NCBI GenBank assembly: GCA_963824085.1
Contig: CAWGNT010000022.1
Span: 111,525-175,524, forward strand
DNA: 64,000 nt
Source of the DNA: JARRNE01 sp963824085
GTDB taxonomy: Bacteria; Pseudomonadota; Gammaproteobacteria; Chromatiales; Chromatiaceae
Reading direction: 5' to 3'
Shown: positions 16,351-24,651 of the stretch, in pieces
Numbering within the stretch: position 1 is the first letter of the stretch
Layout of the letters: each line of letters opens with the position of its first letter
The notes under the pieces: generated by a model
Told to the model about the DNA's origin: nothing
The model's database searches: none
The model's input: the letters and a program-made list of their open reading frames with translations, nothing else
Program-made: the position numbers and the translations under genes

Positions 16351-18747
16351 GTGTCAGCTGTGGCCCAGAGTGTCGCTCCCATCATTGATCCGGACGAGCT
16401 CGTTGCGCTCCGGGCAGAGAACACGCGTCTGATCGCCCTCCTCGAGGCGCATGGCATCGAGTGGCGTCTGCCGCCCCAGATCCACTCGCATGACTCTGAG
16501 CAAGCGGAATCACGGCTCTCAACAGCGGAAAAAGTGGCCCTGTTTCGCCGCCTCTTCCGTGGGCGCGACGACGTCTATGCGGTCCGCTGGGAGAGCAAGA
16601 AGAGCGGCAAGTCGGGTTACGCACCGGCCTGTGCGAACGAGTGGCGCGATGGCGTTTGCGACAAGCCAACTGTTAAATGCGCGGATTGCAGCCACCGCCA
16701 GCTCCTCCCGCTTACCGATGCCGTCATCTACGACCACTTGGCGGGCAAGCGCACTGTCGGCATCTACCCGCTGCTTGAAGATGACAGCTGTCATTTTCTC
16801 GCAGTGGATTTCGACGAGGCGGAATGGCGCTTAGACGCCTTGGCCTTCGCTCAGTCATGCGACGAGCTTGGCGTCCCCGTCGCGCTCGAGATCTCGCGCT
16901 CGGGCGAAGGTGCCCATGCCTGGATCTTCTTCTGCAACTGCCTTCCGGCCTGCGATGCCCGCCGCTTAGGTGCTGCCCTCATCAGCCACACCTGCGCTAG
17001 GACGCGACAGCTCACCCTGACCTCCTACGACAGGCTGTTTCCGAACCAGGACCGGCTCCCCAAAGGCGGATTCGGCAACCTGATCGCTTTGCCGTTGCAG
17101 AAAGAGCCACGGGCGCATCAGCGCAGCCTATTCGTCGATCGCGCCTGGCGGGCCTATCCGGACCCATGGGCTTTCCTGGCTTCCATCCGACAGATGACGC
17201 CGCAGGACATCGAGCCAACGATCCTGCGGGCCGTCGGCGGTGCCCAACCTTTGGATGTGGGCTTCATCAATGAGGAGGACCTGGCCCAGCCGTGGAAGCC
17301 GCCAGCGCCGCTGAGCAAGACGCTTCCCGGTAGACTGCCCAAGCAGATCAACATCACGCTGGCCAATGGCGTCTATTTCGAGAAGGCGCAACTGCCGCAG
17401 CCGCTCGCCAACCGCCTGATCCGGCTTGCCGCCTTCCAGAATCCGGAGTTTTATCGGGCTCAGGCGATGCGCCTGTCGGTTTGGAGCAAGCCACGGGTGA
17501 TCGGCTGCGCCGAGAGCTATCCGCAGCACCTCGCGCTGCCGCGCGGCTGCCTGAATGCCGCGCTGGAGCTTCTGAGCGACAACGGGATCGCGGTCGACCT
17601 GCGTGACGAGCGGTTTCCCGGGCAATCCATTGCGGTTGAGTTCCGTGGTGACCTGCGCCCCGACCAGGAAGACGCCGTAGCGGCAATGCTGAATCATGAG
17701 ACCGGCGTGCTCTGCGCGCCGACCGCGTTCGGCAAGACGGTCGTGGCGGCGGCGATGATCGCCCGTCGGGGAATCAACACGCTGATCCTGGTTCAGCGAA
17801 CGGACCTGCTCAAACAATGGCAGGAGCGTCTGCAGGCGTTCCTGGGAGTCGGGAAGGACATGGTTGGTACCATCGGTGGCGGGAAGGCCAAGCCCACCGG
17901 TCAGATCGACGTCGCCGTGATGCAGTCCCTCTCGCACAACGGTGAAGTCAAGCCGTTCGTGGAAGACTATGGCCAGGTGATAATCGATGAGTGTCATCAC
18001 ATCAGCGCGCGGTCCTTTGAAGCCATCCTGAAACGAGTCCAAGCGAGATATGTCCTGGGACTGACCGCGACGCCGACACGCCGCGACGGAAAGGATCCCA
18101 TCATCTTCATGCAGTGTGGACCGCTGCGGTACAGCGCGGCCAAGCCCGCCAGTGCGCCGCACGACCTCGCGGTCTTGCCGCGCGAGCTGCTCGCGCCAAT
18201 CGACCTGCCGGCAGAATCCGGAATTCAGACGATCTTCCGGCATCTGGCGATGGACCTGGGCCGCACGGAAGCGATCGCTGCTGTCGTTCGTGAGCTCACC
18301 TCACAAGGACGCAAGATACTTGTGTTGACCGAGCGAGCCGATCATTTGGCGGCGCTGTGGGCGGCATTGCAAGGTGCTGCTCCGGTGCCTTTGATGCTCC
18401 ACGGAAGGATGTCGCGTCGGCAGCGGTCCGAGACAGTTGAAGCGCTCGATGCGCTGCCGCCAGACACCCCACGGGTGGTATTGGCGACTGGCAGACTGGT
18501 CGGAGAAGGCTTCGACCATCCTCCACTCGACACGTTGGTCCTGGCCATGCCTATTTCCTGGAAGGGAACACTTCAGCAGTACGCCGGTCGTCTGCATCGT
18601 GAGCACGCCACAAAGAGCGACGTGCGCATCATCGATTTCGTGGACACGGGCCACGCGACGCTGCTGCGCATGTGGCATAGACGGCAAAATGGCTACCGGG
18701 CGATGGGTTATCGCATCGCGCTGCAACCTGAGTTGAGTGGCTGGTGA
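16351..18747 (+). CDS. TOTE-type conflict protein: archaeo-eukaryotic primase fused to SF2 helicase
   Basis: 798 residues from GTG at 16351. After a short coiled coil comes a TOTE-style archaeo-eukaryotic primase domain (about 60-290): a Cys-rich zinc segment (GVCDKPTVKCADCSHRQ), the catalytic D-x-D in FLAVDFDEAEW (153/155) and the SRSGEGAHAWIFF His motif (182-194). The SF2 helicase follows: Walker A CAPTAFGKT (about 455-463), DECHH (about 546), LGLTATPTRRDG, and motif VI YAGRLHREH (about 740). The family is thought to sense and prime on invading nucleic acid. The C-terminal nuclease domain found in some members is absent; the neighbouring PIN ribonuclease might supply it, which is an inference. 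About 120 bp after the PIN gene, same strand. Confidence 0.85.
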   Translation: MSAVAQSVAPIIDPDELVALRAENTRLIALLEAHGIEWRLPPQIHSHDSEQAESRLSTAEKVALFRRLFRGRDDVYAVRWESKKSGKSGYAPACANEWRDGVCDKPTVKCADCSHRQLLPLTDAVIYDHLAGKRTVGIYPLLEDDSCHFLAVDFDEAEWRLDALAFAQSCDELGVPVALEISRSGEGAHAWIFFCNCLPACDARRLGAALISHTCARTRQLTLTSYDRLFPNQDRLPKGGFGNLIALPLQKEPRAHQRSLFVDRAWRAYPDPWAFLASIRQMTPQDIEPTILRAVGGAQPLDVGFINEEDLAQPWKPPAPLSKTLPGRLPKQINITLANGVYFEKAQLPQPLANRLIRLAAFQNPEFYRAQAMRLSVWSKPRVIGCAESYPQHLALPRGCLNAALELLSDNGIAVDLRDERFPGQSIAVEFRGDLRPDQEDAVAAMLNHETGVLCAPTAFGKTVVAAAMIARRGINTLILVQRTDLLKQWQERLQAFLGVGKDMVGTIGGGKAKPTGQIDVAVMQSLSHNGEVKPFVEDYGQVIIDECHHISARSFEAILKRVQARYVLGLTATPTRRDGKDPIIFMQCGPLRYSAAKPASAPHDLAVLPRELLAPIDLPAESGIQTIFRHLAMDLGRTEAIAAVVRELTSQGRKILVLTERADHLAALWAALQGAAPVPLMLHGRMSRRQRSETVEALDALPPDTPRVVLATGRLVGEGFDHPPLDTLVLAMPISWKGTLQQYAGRLHREHATKSDVRIIDFVDTGHATLLRMWHRRQNGYRAMGYRIALQPELSGW

Positions 18748-18893
18748 TAACTCGTTAGCAGTCGCTCGGTCTTCGCTGGCCCGTAACTTTTTGAAGCGAA
18801 TCAGCACGTTCCCCGGTTACGGCTGGTAGAGACCGCTTCAGCGTGGAGCAATCGTTGGAGCAGGGCCAATCCTCGGGGGCCGCTCTGCGCGTG

Positions 18894-19016
18894 AACCTGC
18901 CGCCGGAGCGACTCGGCCCAGCGGCAGGTTTTGTCCGTTATGTAGAGGTCGCACTTATGTAGAGTTGTCGCGCTGATGCCGCTGCTGCTGGGCATCGGCG
19001 CGATCATGGCTCTACA
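18894..19016. repeat. cluster of direct and inverted repeats, possible mobile-element end
   Basis: From left: AACCTGCCGC (18894-18903) is perfectly inverted at GCGGCAGGTT (18921-18930). Two direct copies of TTATGTAGAG follow at 18938-18947 and 18955-18964. Then CGCGCTGATGCC (18969-18980) pairs with GGCATCGGCGCG (18991-19002) at 11 of 12 positions, and the outer TGTAGAG (18958-18964) is inverted as CTCTACA (19010-19016). The GH31 remnant breaks off directly at its right edge. The nested structure looks like a transposon end or recombinase site; no transposase is nearby. Confidence 0.6.
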
Positions 19017-19019
19017 CAA

Positions 19020-20001
19020 TTACAGGCGCGATAGGCCGGGGAGTACAGATAGGGGCTGAGCGCATAGCGCAGTCGCACGTTGGCGAGGTTGCTCGCGACG
19101 TCGCCGATCAGGTCCGGGCCGTTCGTGGCAGTTGCCCGTCGGTGGGCTCGGCGGCGGGTAGGGGCAGTTGCTGTTGTTGGTGTGGGGACGGCCGGGGATG
19201 TCGCGCAGCATGCCGTTGGCGAACCACTGGGCGTAGACGGTGCCCAGATCCTCCCCGTTGAGGGCCGAGCGGCGGAAGCCGCCGATGTCGGAGCCGAAGT
19301 AATCAATGCCCGGCAGGGACATGTGCATTTGGGCGTTCATGTGCGCTGCCAGATTCTCCAGGTTCGAGCCGATGTCTCCCGACCACATGCTCGCCCCGAA
19401 GCGCTGAATGCCGGGTGCCCCGGAGCGGGCCATCATGAAGGGTCGGCGGGCAACATGATTGCACGCATAGCTGCGGGCGATGCTCTCGGCCCACTTGAAG
19501 TTATAGAGGTTGTGATAATCGGCGTGGGCGTGTCGGCCCGGGAGGACGCCGGCGGTCCAGTCGGGCTAACCTGCCTGCAGGGCTGTATTGCTCGGGCTCG
19601 CTGAGGTCGATCCAGTGGGCCAGGTACCCCCGGCGTCGATGTCGGTCAGGGCAATACAGAGGTTGCCCGGGTTCACGCCAACCCGCATCTGCGCCGTCTC
19701 GATGGTGTCGCCGTCGACTCCGGACTGGGCGAAGCGAGCGAGACCGGCATAGTCCGTCTTGGCGACTTGGGGCGTTGTAAATAGGGCGGTTGTGGTGTCC
19801 CGCCCGGGTCCGATGGCGGAGACCTCGAAGTGCAGCAGGTCGTCCCGCAACACCTCCAGCACCAGGTAGCCGTTGCCCGCCTTAAACTTGACCCGCTGGA
19901 CGGCAGCGAGCCCGGCCTGCGGCAGACTAAAGAATCAGAAGGACGATCAGGCCGCGCGCCCCGGCGCGGGTGGGAGCTGTTCTGATGGGTCGTTTCATCA
20001 T
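19020..20001 (-). pseudogene. glycoside hydrolase family 31, frameshifted and internally deleted
   Basis: A good start remains at 20001 (ribosome site AAAGGAGCGAGGG) with a signal peptide (MMKRPIRTAPTRAGARGLIV), but a frameshift and TAG follow near the cleavage site. The N-terminal GH31 domain then reads in another frame (GYLVLEVLRDDLLHFEVSAI, ending about 19600). The central part of the TIM barrel is missing: the next homologous block is HADYHNLYNFKWAESIARSY, then GASMWSGDIGSNLENL and GIDYFGSDIGGF, with the acid/base Asp region. A further frameshift lies near 19130, after which DVASNLANVRLRYALSPYLY appears. It stops at the repeat cluster. Intact relatives are secreted alpha-glucosidases or alpha-xylosidases. 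Confidence 0.8.
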
Positions 20002-20436
20002 GTCCCTCGCTCCTTTGGTTTGGTGGTTCCATGTCCGGAATCGGAGAGCCTGGAAGCTCCCGGCGAGGTGACACGTGCATCAACCCGCCCTTGGGACGGC
20101 AGCGTCGACCTTCAAGACAAGAGGAGCCGCCCCGGCAAGATCCTCGTCTTGCGCCAACGGGGCGCCGTGCCCCGGGCAGCGCCCAAAGCGCCCCCAGATT
20201 GCCAGTGCCGGGGAGCAAAGACGCCGGGTTGAATTGACCTCCAATCGGCCGAGAAACCGCCTCACCTCCTGTTGCCGCAGCACACCGAATCGTCCTCGCG
20301 GGGGCCGGTCATGGCGAGATCGCGCTCCCTTGTGCAGCTTCTGCTCTATGGGGTTGCCCGTTTTTCTGGATGTCTCCCCTTTCGCTCGACAGCAGCCGTC
20401 CCCAGCTTTGCAACTCCGACCGACGGGGACGCCCAG

Positions 20437-21900
20437 ATGACATTTGCATTCGATAACACCTACGCTCGGCTGCCGGACCGCTTCTTCGCCCGGCTTGCGC
20501 CGATTCCGGTTGCCCATCCACGGCTTATCAAGCTGAACGAAGCCCTCGCCAGAGAGCTCAGGCTCAACCCCGAAGCATTGCACGGACCCGAGGGTCTGGC
20601 CGTGCTCGCGGGCAATCGGGTGCCCGAGGGTGCGGCCCCGTTGGCCATGGCCTATGCCGGCCACCAATTCGGCGGCTTCGTGCCGCAGCTCGGTGATGGC
20701 CGGGCAATTCTTCTGGGCGAGATCCTGGACCCGGCCGGCGAGCGCTTCGACATCCAGCTCAAGGGCTCCGGCCGCACGCCCTTCTCCCGTGGGGGTGACG
20801 GGCGGGCCTGGCTCGGGCCGGTCCTGCGGGAGTACATCTTGAGCGAGGCTATGCACGCGCTGGGCATACCGACGACGCGGTCCCTCGCGGCAGTGGCGAC
20901 CGGCGAGCCGGTCTTTCGCGAGAGCGTGCTGCCGGGGGCAGTGTTGGTGCGCGTCGCACGCGGCCATGTGCGGGTGGGGACCTTCGAGTACTTTGAGGCG
21001 CGCCAGGATACCGACGCGCTCCGCCACCTTGCCGATTACGTGATTGCGCGGCACTACCAGGAGGCGAAGGCGTCCGATCGGCCCTATCGGGTGCTCCTCG
21101 ATGCGGTTATTGCACGCCAGGCGGAGCTCGTCGCCAGGTGGCTCGGCGTCGGCTTCATCCACGGCGTCATGAATACCGACAACATGTCAATTGCGGGCGA
21201 GACCATCGACTACGGCCCCTGCGCCTTCATGGATGCTTACCACCCTGGCACGGTCTACAGCTCGATCGACCGTGCGGGGCGTTACGCCTACGGCAACCAG
21301 CCCCGGATCGCCCACTGGAATCTCTCGCGCCTGGCCCAGTCGCTGCTGCCGCTGCTCGACGATGACGCGGATAAGGCCGTGCAGGAAGCCCAAGCCGCTA
21401 TCGACGGGTTCGGCGAACGCTTCGAGCGCGCCTATCTCGCCTGCTTCCGGGTCAAGCTTGGTCTCTTGGAAGCGCACGAGGGCGATGCCGAGCTGATCGA
21501 CACCCTCTTGCAGGCGATGTCCGAGACCAGCGCCGACTTCACCAACACCTTCCGCTCCTTGTGCGATGCCGCCGAGGGAGCGGACGGTCCGTTCCGGGCG
21601 CAGCTTGGCGAGGATGCTGCCCTGGACGTCTGGCTCGCGCGCTGGCATGCACGCCTGGCACAAGAATCGGCCAACTCGAACGTACGGGCGGCCGCCATGC
21701 GCCGCGCGAATCCGGCGGTCATTGCCAGGAACCACCGCGTCGAGGCGGCGCTCGACGCGGCAGTCGCGGGCGACCTCGATCCGGTCGACGCGCTGTTGCA
21801 GGCGCTCGCCAATCCCTGGGACGAGCGCCCCGAGGCCGACTATTACACGCGGCCGCCCGAACCACATGAGGTTGTGCAGCAGACATTTTGCGGAACCTGA
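20437..21900 (+). CDS. selO: protein adenylyltransferase SelO (YdiU/UPF0061)
   Basis: 487 residues from ATG at 20437; the frame is open 165 nt upstream but MTFAFDNTYARLPDRFFARL is the family N-terminus. The pseudokinase fold motifs are all present: QLGDGRAILLGEI, IQLKGSGRTPFSRGGDGRAW, EYILSEAMHALGIPTTRSL, and HGVMNTDNMSI with DYGPCAFMDAYHPG that binds ATP in a flipped orientation. It ends QTFCGT, the C-terminal Cys of bacterial SelO. The enzyme transfers AMP to Ser, Thr or Tyr of targets and is linked to redox stress. Single gene; no cotranscribed partner is visible. Confidence 0.95.
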   Translation: MTFAFDNTYARLPDRFFARLAPIPVAHPRLIKLNEALARELRLNPEALHGPEGLAVLAGNRVPEGAAPLAMAYAGHQFGGFVPQLGDGRAILLGEILDPAGERFDIQLKGSGRTPFSRGGDGRAWLGPVLREYILSEAMHALGIPTTRSLAAVATGEPVFRESVLPGAVLVRVARGHVRVGTFEYFEARQDTDALRHLADYVIARHYQEAKASDRPYRVLLDAVIARQAELVARWLGVGFIHGVMNTDNMSIAGETIDYGPCAFMDAYHPGTVYSSIDRAGRYAYGNQPRIAHWNLSRLAQSLLPLLDDDADKAVQEAQAAIDGFGERFERAYLACFRVKLGLLEAHEGDAELIDTLLQAMSETSADFTNTFRSLCDAAEGADGPFRAQLGEDAALDVWLARWHARLAQESANSNVRAAAMRRANPAVIARNHRVEAALDAAVAGDLDPVDALLQALANPWDERPEADYYTRPPEPHEVVQQTFCGT

Positions 21901-22697
21901 AGCCCCGCGGGTCGCCCTGGGTTGGTATTCGTAGTCAACCGGCAGGTCGTCAGTGACGTCGGACCGACCGCTCTTTGGTCGGCAAGCGCCGATCGCCTCG
22001 AGAGTCCGCGACCGGTGGAAACCGAGCGACGGTCACCGACCCTGTGCAGACCGAACAACCCGGGGTGGTTGACTGTTTGCTTTTCGCCACAGACGACTGC
22101 GACTATCCGATTTGAACGATCAGCGTTTCGCTTCCTGTGTTGCTCACCGGGTCCCCGACGTCTCCGGCAGGAGTGTCCCACTGGCCGACCTTGACCGCTG
22201 CCTTCCAGAGCGGCAGGGTTCGGCCAGGAACGGCCGGTCGATTCAGATCGGCGTGAGGCTGCAACGGGATCCGAAGCCGCCGGAGGGGCGGCTACCCCCT
22301 CGCAATCCACCAGAACTTTAAGTTTGCAAGCCCAAGCTGACCCGACGCATTGCTGGCTAATTGTTTGATCCAGAACAACGTTACTCTCTCGAGTCCGGTT
22401 AGATACTAAAATTTTGGAGCATTCGTCAAACTATGCTAGGGTCCGTGGCCTCACTCGAGTACAGCGCCTGGTCCGATGAATCGATGACCAGAATGTTCTC
22501 GCGGGTCGCTGATACTTTTGCGTGCGATGGTGACTATGCTGTCTGGTTCGTTGCGGCTAGGGCCTAAAGAGAAGCGGCCCTGGCATCCAATGGGGCCACT
22601 ATTCGGACTTGGACACGATTTTGGATCCAGGTCTGGCGTCCTTGCTCCAAATGGCTAAAGTATCATGGAGAATTTTATTCCAAAGAGGTTCGCATAT
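21901..22697. other. 800-bp spacer between selO and cassette A
   Basis: No gene is supported. From about 22,320 the sequence becomes clearly AT-richer, continuing into the DUF2092 gene. GGCCC (22577-22581) and GGGCC (22601-22605) could pair across a 19-nt loop. A long antisense frame (21843-22310) has no homology signal or ribosome site. Confidence 0.4.
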
Positions 22698-23510
22698 ATG
22701 AAAAAAACGGTCGCAAAATTAGTAAAGCTATCAGCATACGGAATAAGTGCGGTGGCGCTGCTTTTGACAGTTGCGCTAGGGACGTCCGTTGGAGCGAGCG
22801 CCGATGAGGCGTATGCCAAAAACCAGCTAAAGGCCATGTCCGATTACCTGGCATCGCAGAAGGCTATCTCATTTGGCTACGATGCGACCCTTGAGGTCGT
22901 CACTAAAGATGACCAGAAACTCGGGCTGGCGGCTTCGGGAATCGTCACCCTCAAACGGCCTGACAAGATTCGCGCAACGCGCTCCGCTGGCTTTGCGAAT
23001 ATCGAAATGCTGTTTGACGGGAAGACACTGACGTTACTGGGCAAGAACGCAAAGCTCTACACCCAGGTGGAGCTCCCCGGTACGCTTGACAAGCTGATTG
23101 ACGAATTGCGGGAAAAATATAAGAGACCGCTGCCTGCCGCAGATTTGCTGTTGTCAAACCCCTACGCTGAGCTGATGCGCGATGTTATCGATACGAAGGA
23201 TTTGGGCAGCGGCGTCATCGATGGCGTTGAATGTGATCACTTCGCCTTCAGAAAAGAGGACGTCGATTGGCAAATCTGGATCGCACAGGGCGATCGCCCC
23301 TATCCTTGCCGATATGTCATTACCGCCAAGGATGTTGCGCAAGGGCCCGAGTACACCATCCAGGTCAGGGACTGGAAGACCGGCGATGACGTGGCAGCAG
23401 ACGATTTTAGCTTCAATAATACCATGAACGCCAAAAAAGTTGATTTGAAAGATCTGCAGGAAAAACTGCGTGACTTACCCAAAAATTTCGTTATAGGAGG
23501 CAAACAATGA
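22698..23510 (+). CDS. secreted DUF2092 protein, cassette A
   Basis: 270 residues from ATG at 22698, with AAAGAGG nine bases upstream. A signal peptide (1-35) ends at the AxA site GASA before DEAYAK. The rest is a DUF2092 domain, expected to have a LolA/LppX-like half-barrel that holds a lipid or hydrophobic ligand. Conserved landmarks shared with the second copy are DQKLGLA, DGKTLTLLGKNA, KRPLPAADLL, GVECDHFAF and VDWQIWIAQGDRPYPCRY; two cysteines (VEC and YPCRY) may form a disulphide. The final TGA is overlapped by the ATG of the small peptide gene (ATGA). The gene is AT-richer than its surroundings, hinting at acquisition. Confidence 0.85.
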   Translation: MKKTVAKLVKLSAYGISAVALLLTVALGTSVGASADEAYAKNQLKAMSDYLASQKAISFGYDATLEVVTKDDQKLGLAASGIVTLKRPDKIRATRSAGFANIEMLFDGKTLTLLGKNAKLYTQVELPGTLDKLIDELREKYKRPLPAADLLLSNPYAELMRDVIDTKDLGSGVIDGVECDHFAFRKEDVDWQIWIAQGDRPYPCRYVITAKDVAQGPEYTIQVRDWKTGDDVAADDFSFNNTMNAKKVDLKDLQEKLRDLPKNFVIGGKQ

Positions 23511-23719
23511 TCCTATCGAAAAAGCTCGGCATCATTATGATCACCGGTATTGTGACAATTACCGGACTCGAACTAGGAGAGTGGCTTTCAATCCCAGGAG
23601 TACCCGGCTTTATTCCGACTGCCGAAGCGAGAATCGGGCGTCCGCTAACACCGGTGAGCGTTGCGGGGGTGGGTCGGCGTACGGTGAGACGTTGCGCGGT
23701 AGGAGTATATAATTGTTAG
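23507..23719 (+). CDS. small secreted cationic peptide precursor, cassette A
   Basis: 70 residues; its ATG overlaps the DUF2092 stop (ATGA), and AGGAGGC lies just upstream. The leader (residues 1-41) has a hydrophobic helix IIMITGIVTITGL and ends in the signal-peptidase-like site AEA. The predicted mature part is the last 29 residues. It starts RIGRPLTPVS, contains GVGRRTVRRC, has six arginines and no acidic residue, and ends with C-x6-C where the last residue is Cys. The same C-terminus, with four substitutions, occurs at 41966-42175 behind a different leader. This suggests selection on the mature peptide. Role unknown: a defence peptide, a signal, or a ligand handled by the DUF2092 partner are all possible. 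Confidence 0.75.
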   Translation: MILSKKLGIIMITGIVTITGLELGEWLSIPGVPGFIPTAEARIGRPLTPVSVAGVGRRTVRRCAVGVYNC

Positions 23720-23785
23720 CGCTTGTCCAACGAATCGTCGTCTTCACGAGGTAACGATAGCGTAACCGTCAAGTCTTGGCGTCGT

Positions 23786-23809
23786 TGCCCTTCTGGTGTC
23801 TGAAGGGCA
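23786..23809 (+). terminator. hairpin after cassette A
   Basis: TGCCCTTC (23786-23793) and GAAGGGCA (23802-23809) form a perfect 8-bp stem with an 8-nt loop, extendable by a G-U and a G-C pair. It lies 67 bp after the peptide stop. No strong U-tract follows. Confidence 0.45.
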
Positions 23810-23959
23810 GCACCTTATGCGGAATCAATCGTCCGCCGTGCCGCGGAGACCGGGCACAGAATATCGGTTAGTTAGCAAGGGGGCGGACTGTGCAGCGATC
23901 CTCAGCCTCGGTTAACGCATAGGCCGCTTTTCAGCGTAGACCGGCCGCTAGAGCGACAC

Positions 23960-24392
23960 GGGCGGGTGGTTGGTTTTGGCCGACTGCTGCCGCTCGTCTT
24001 CCGGCATCGAAGGGGCCCGGAGCGGGCCCTCGCCGTGGCGATTCTGTTTGCCCTCTTCGGAACCCAGGGGCTGCGTGCGGCACAGGAAGGAGAGGGCGGC
24101 AATCGCTGCGAACAAGGCGGTCGTAGAGCCTTCACATTTGCCTTCGGACGATCGTGCTGGCCGAGATGGGGGACAAGACCCGGTTGGCAGTAACGGGCTT
24201 GGCGTTGGACTGCACGTGACCTCGGTCTGGATCGGCGCCACCCTCGGGCTCTTGGCGGCCAGCGCTGTCGGGGTGATGGTCGGGCGAAGGCTGCTGCGGC
24301 GCATCTTGGGTCGCCGCGTTCAGCAGGCGGGTGGGGTGGTTTTCCTCTTGCTCGCGGCCTTTGCGCTGACCGGGTGGTTTGACGCTCGATAG
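23960..24392 (+). pseudogene. TMEM165/GDT1 (UPF0016) family transporter, decayed
   Basis: Pieces of the family appear in different frames. First AVAILFALFGTQGLRAAQEG, like the end of the first transporter repeat (about 24030-24090). Then IVLAEMGDKTRLAVTGLALD, the E-x-G-D-K-T ion-binding motif (about 24150-24210), which runs into TGA. Then a third frame carries VTSVWIGATLGLLAASAVGV through ALTGWFDAR, the last two helices, to the stop at 24392. At least two frameshifts are needed, so it is not functional. Intact members exchange Mn2+ or Ca2+ for protons. Confidence 0.7.
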
Positions 24393-24651
24393 CCGCACAC
24401 TGCGCGTGTCGTTCGTGGCGCGGTGCGTTCCTGTGCCGCGCGCAGGGATTCCCGTTCTAACGGTCAAGGCGCGCCAGTGATGGTGCGATCTGGTATCGCG
24501 GTCAATCGCCGTGCCGGTTGGCCCGGCTGTCGGCTTCGAATAGCGGTCGCGCGGATCGTCTCGGAGACGGCCCGGTTCGAAAGTGGTGCGGCTCGACGGT
24601 ACGTTGTCTTACCATGTTGTGATCGAGCTTCGACCACCAGGAACCCTCGTT

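Noticed and set aside
17128..18243. 371-codon open frame antisense to the TOTE helicase
   Set aside because: Shadow frame; helicase motifs on the plus strand are decisive.
20080..21162. 360-codon open frame antisense to selO
   Set aside because: High-GC antisense shadow of a conserved gene; no domain, no ribosome site.
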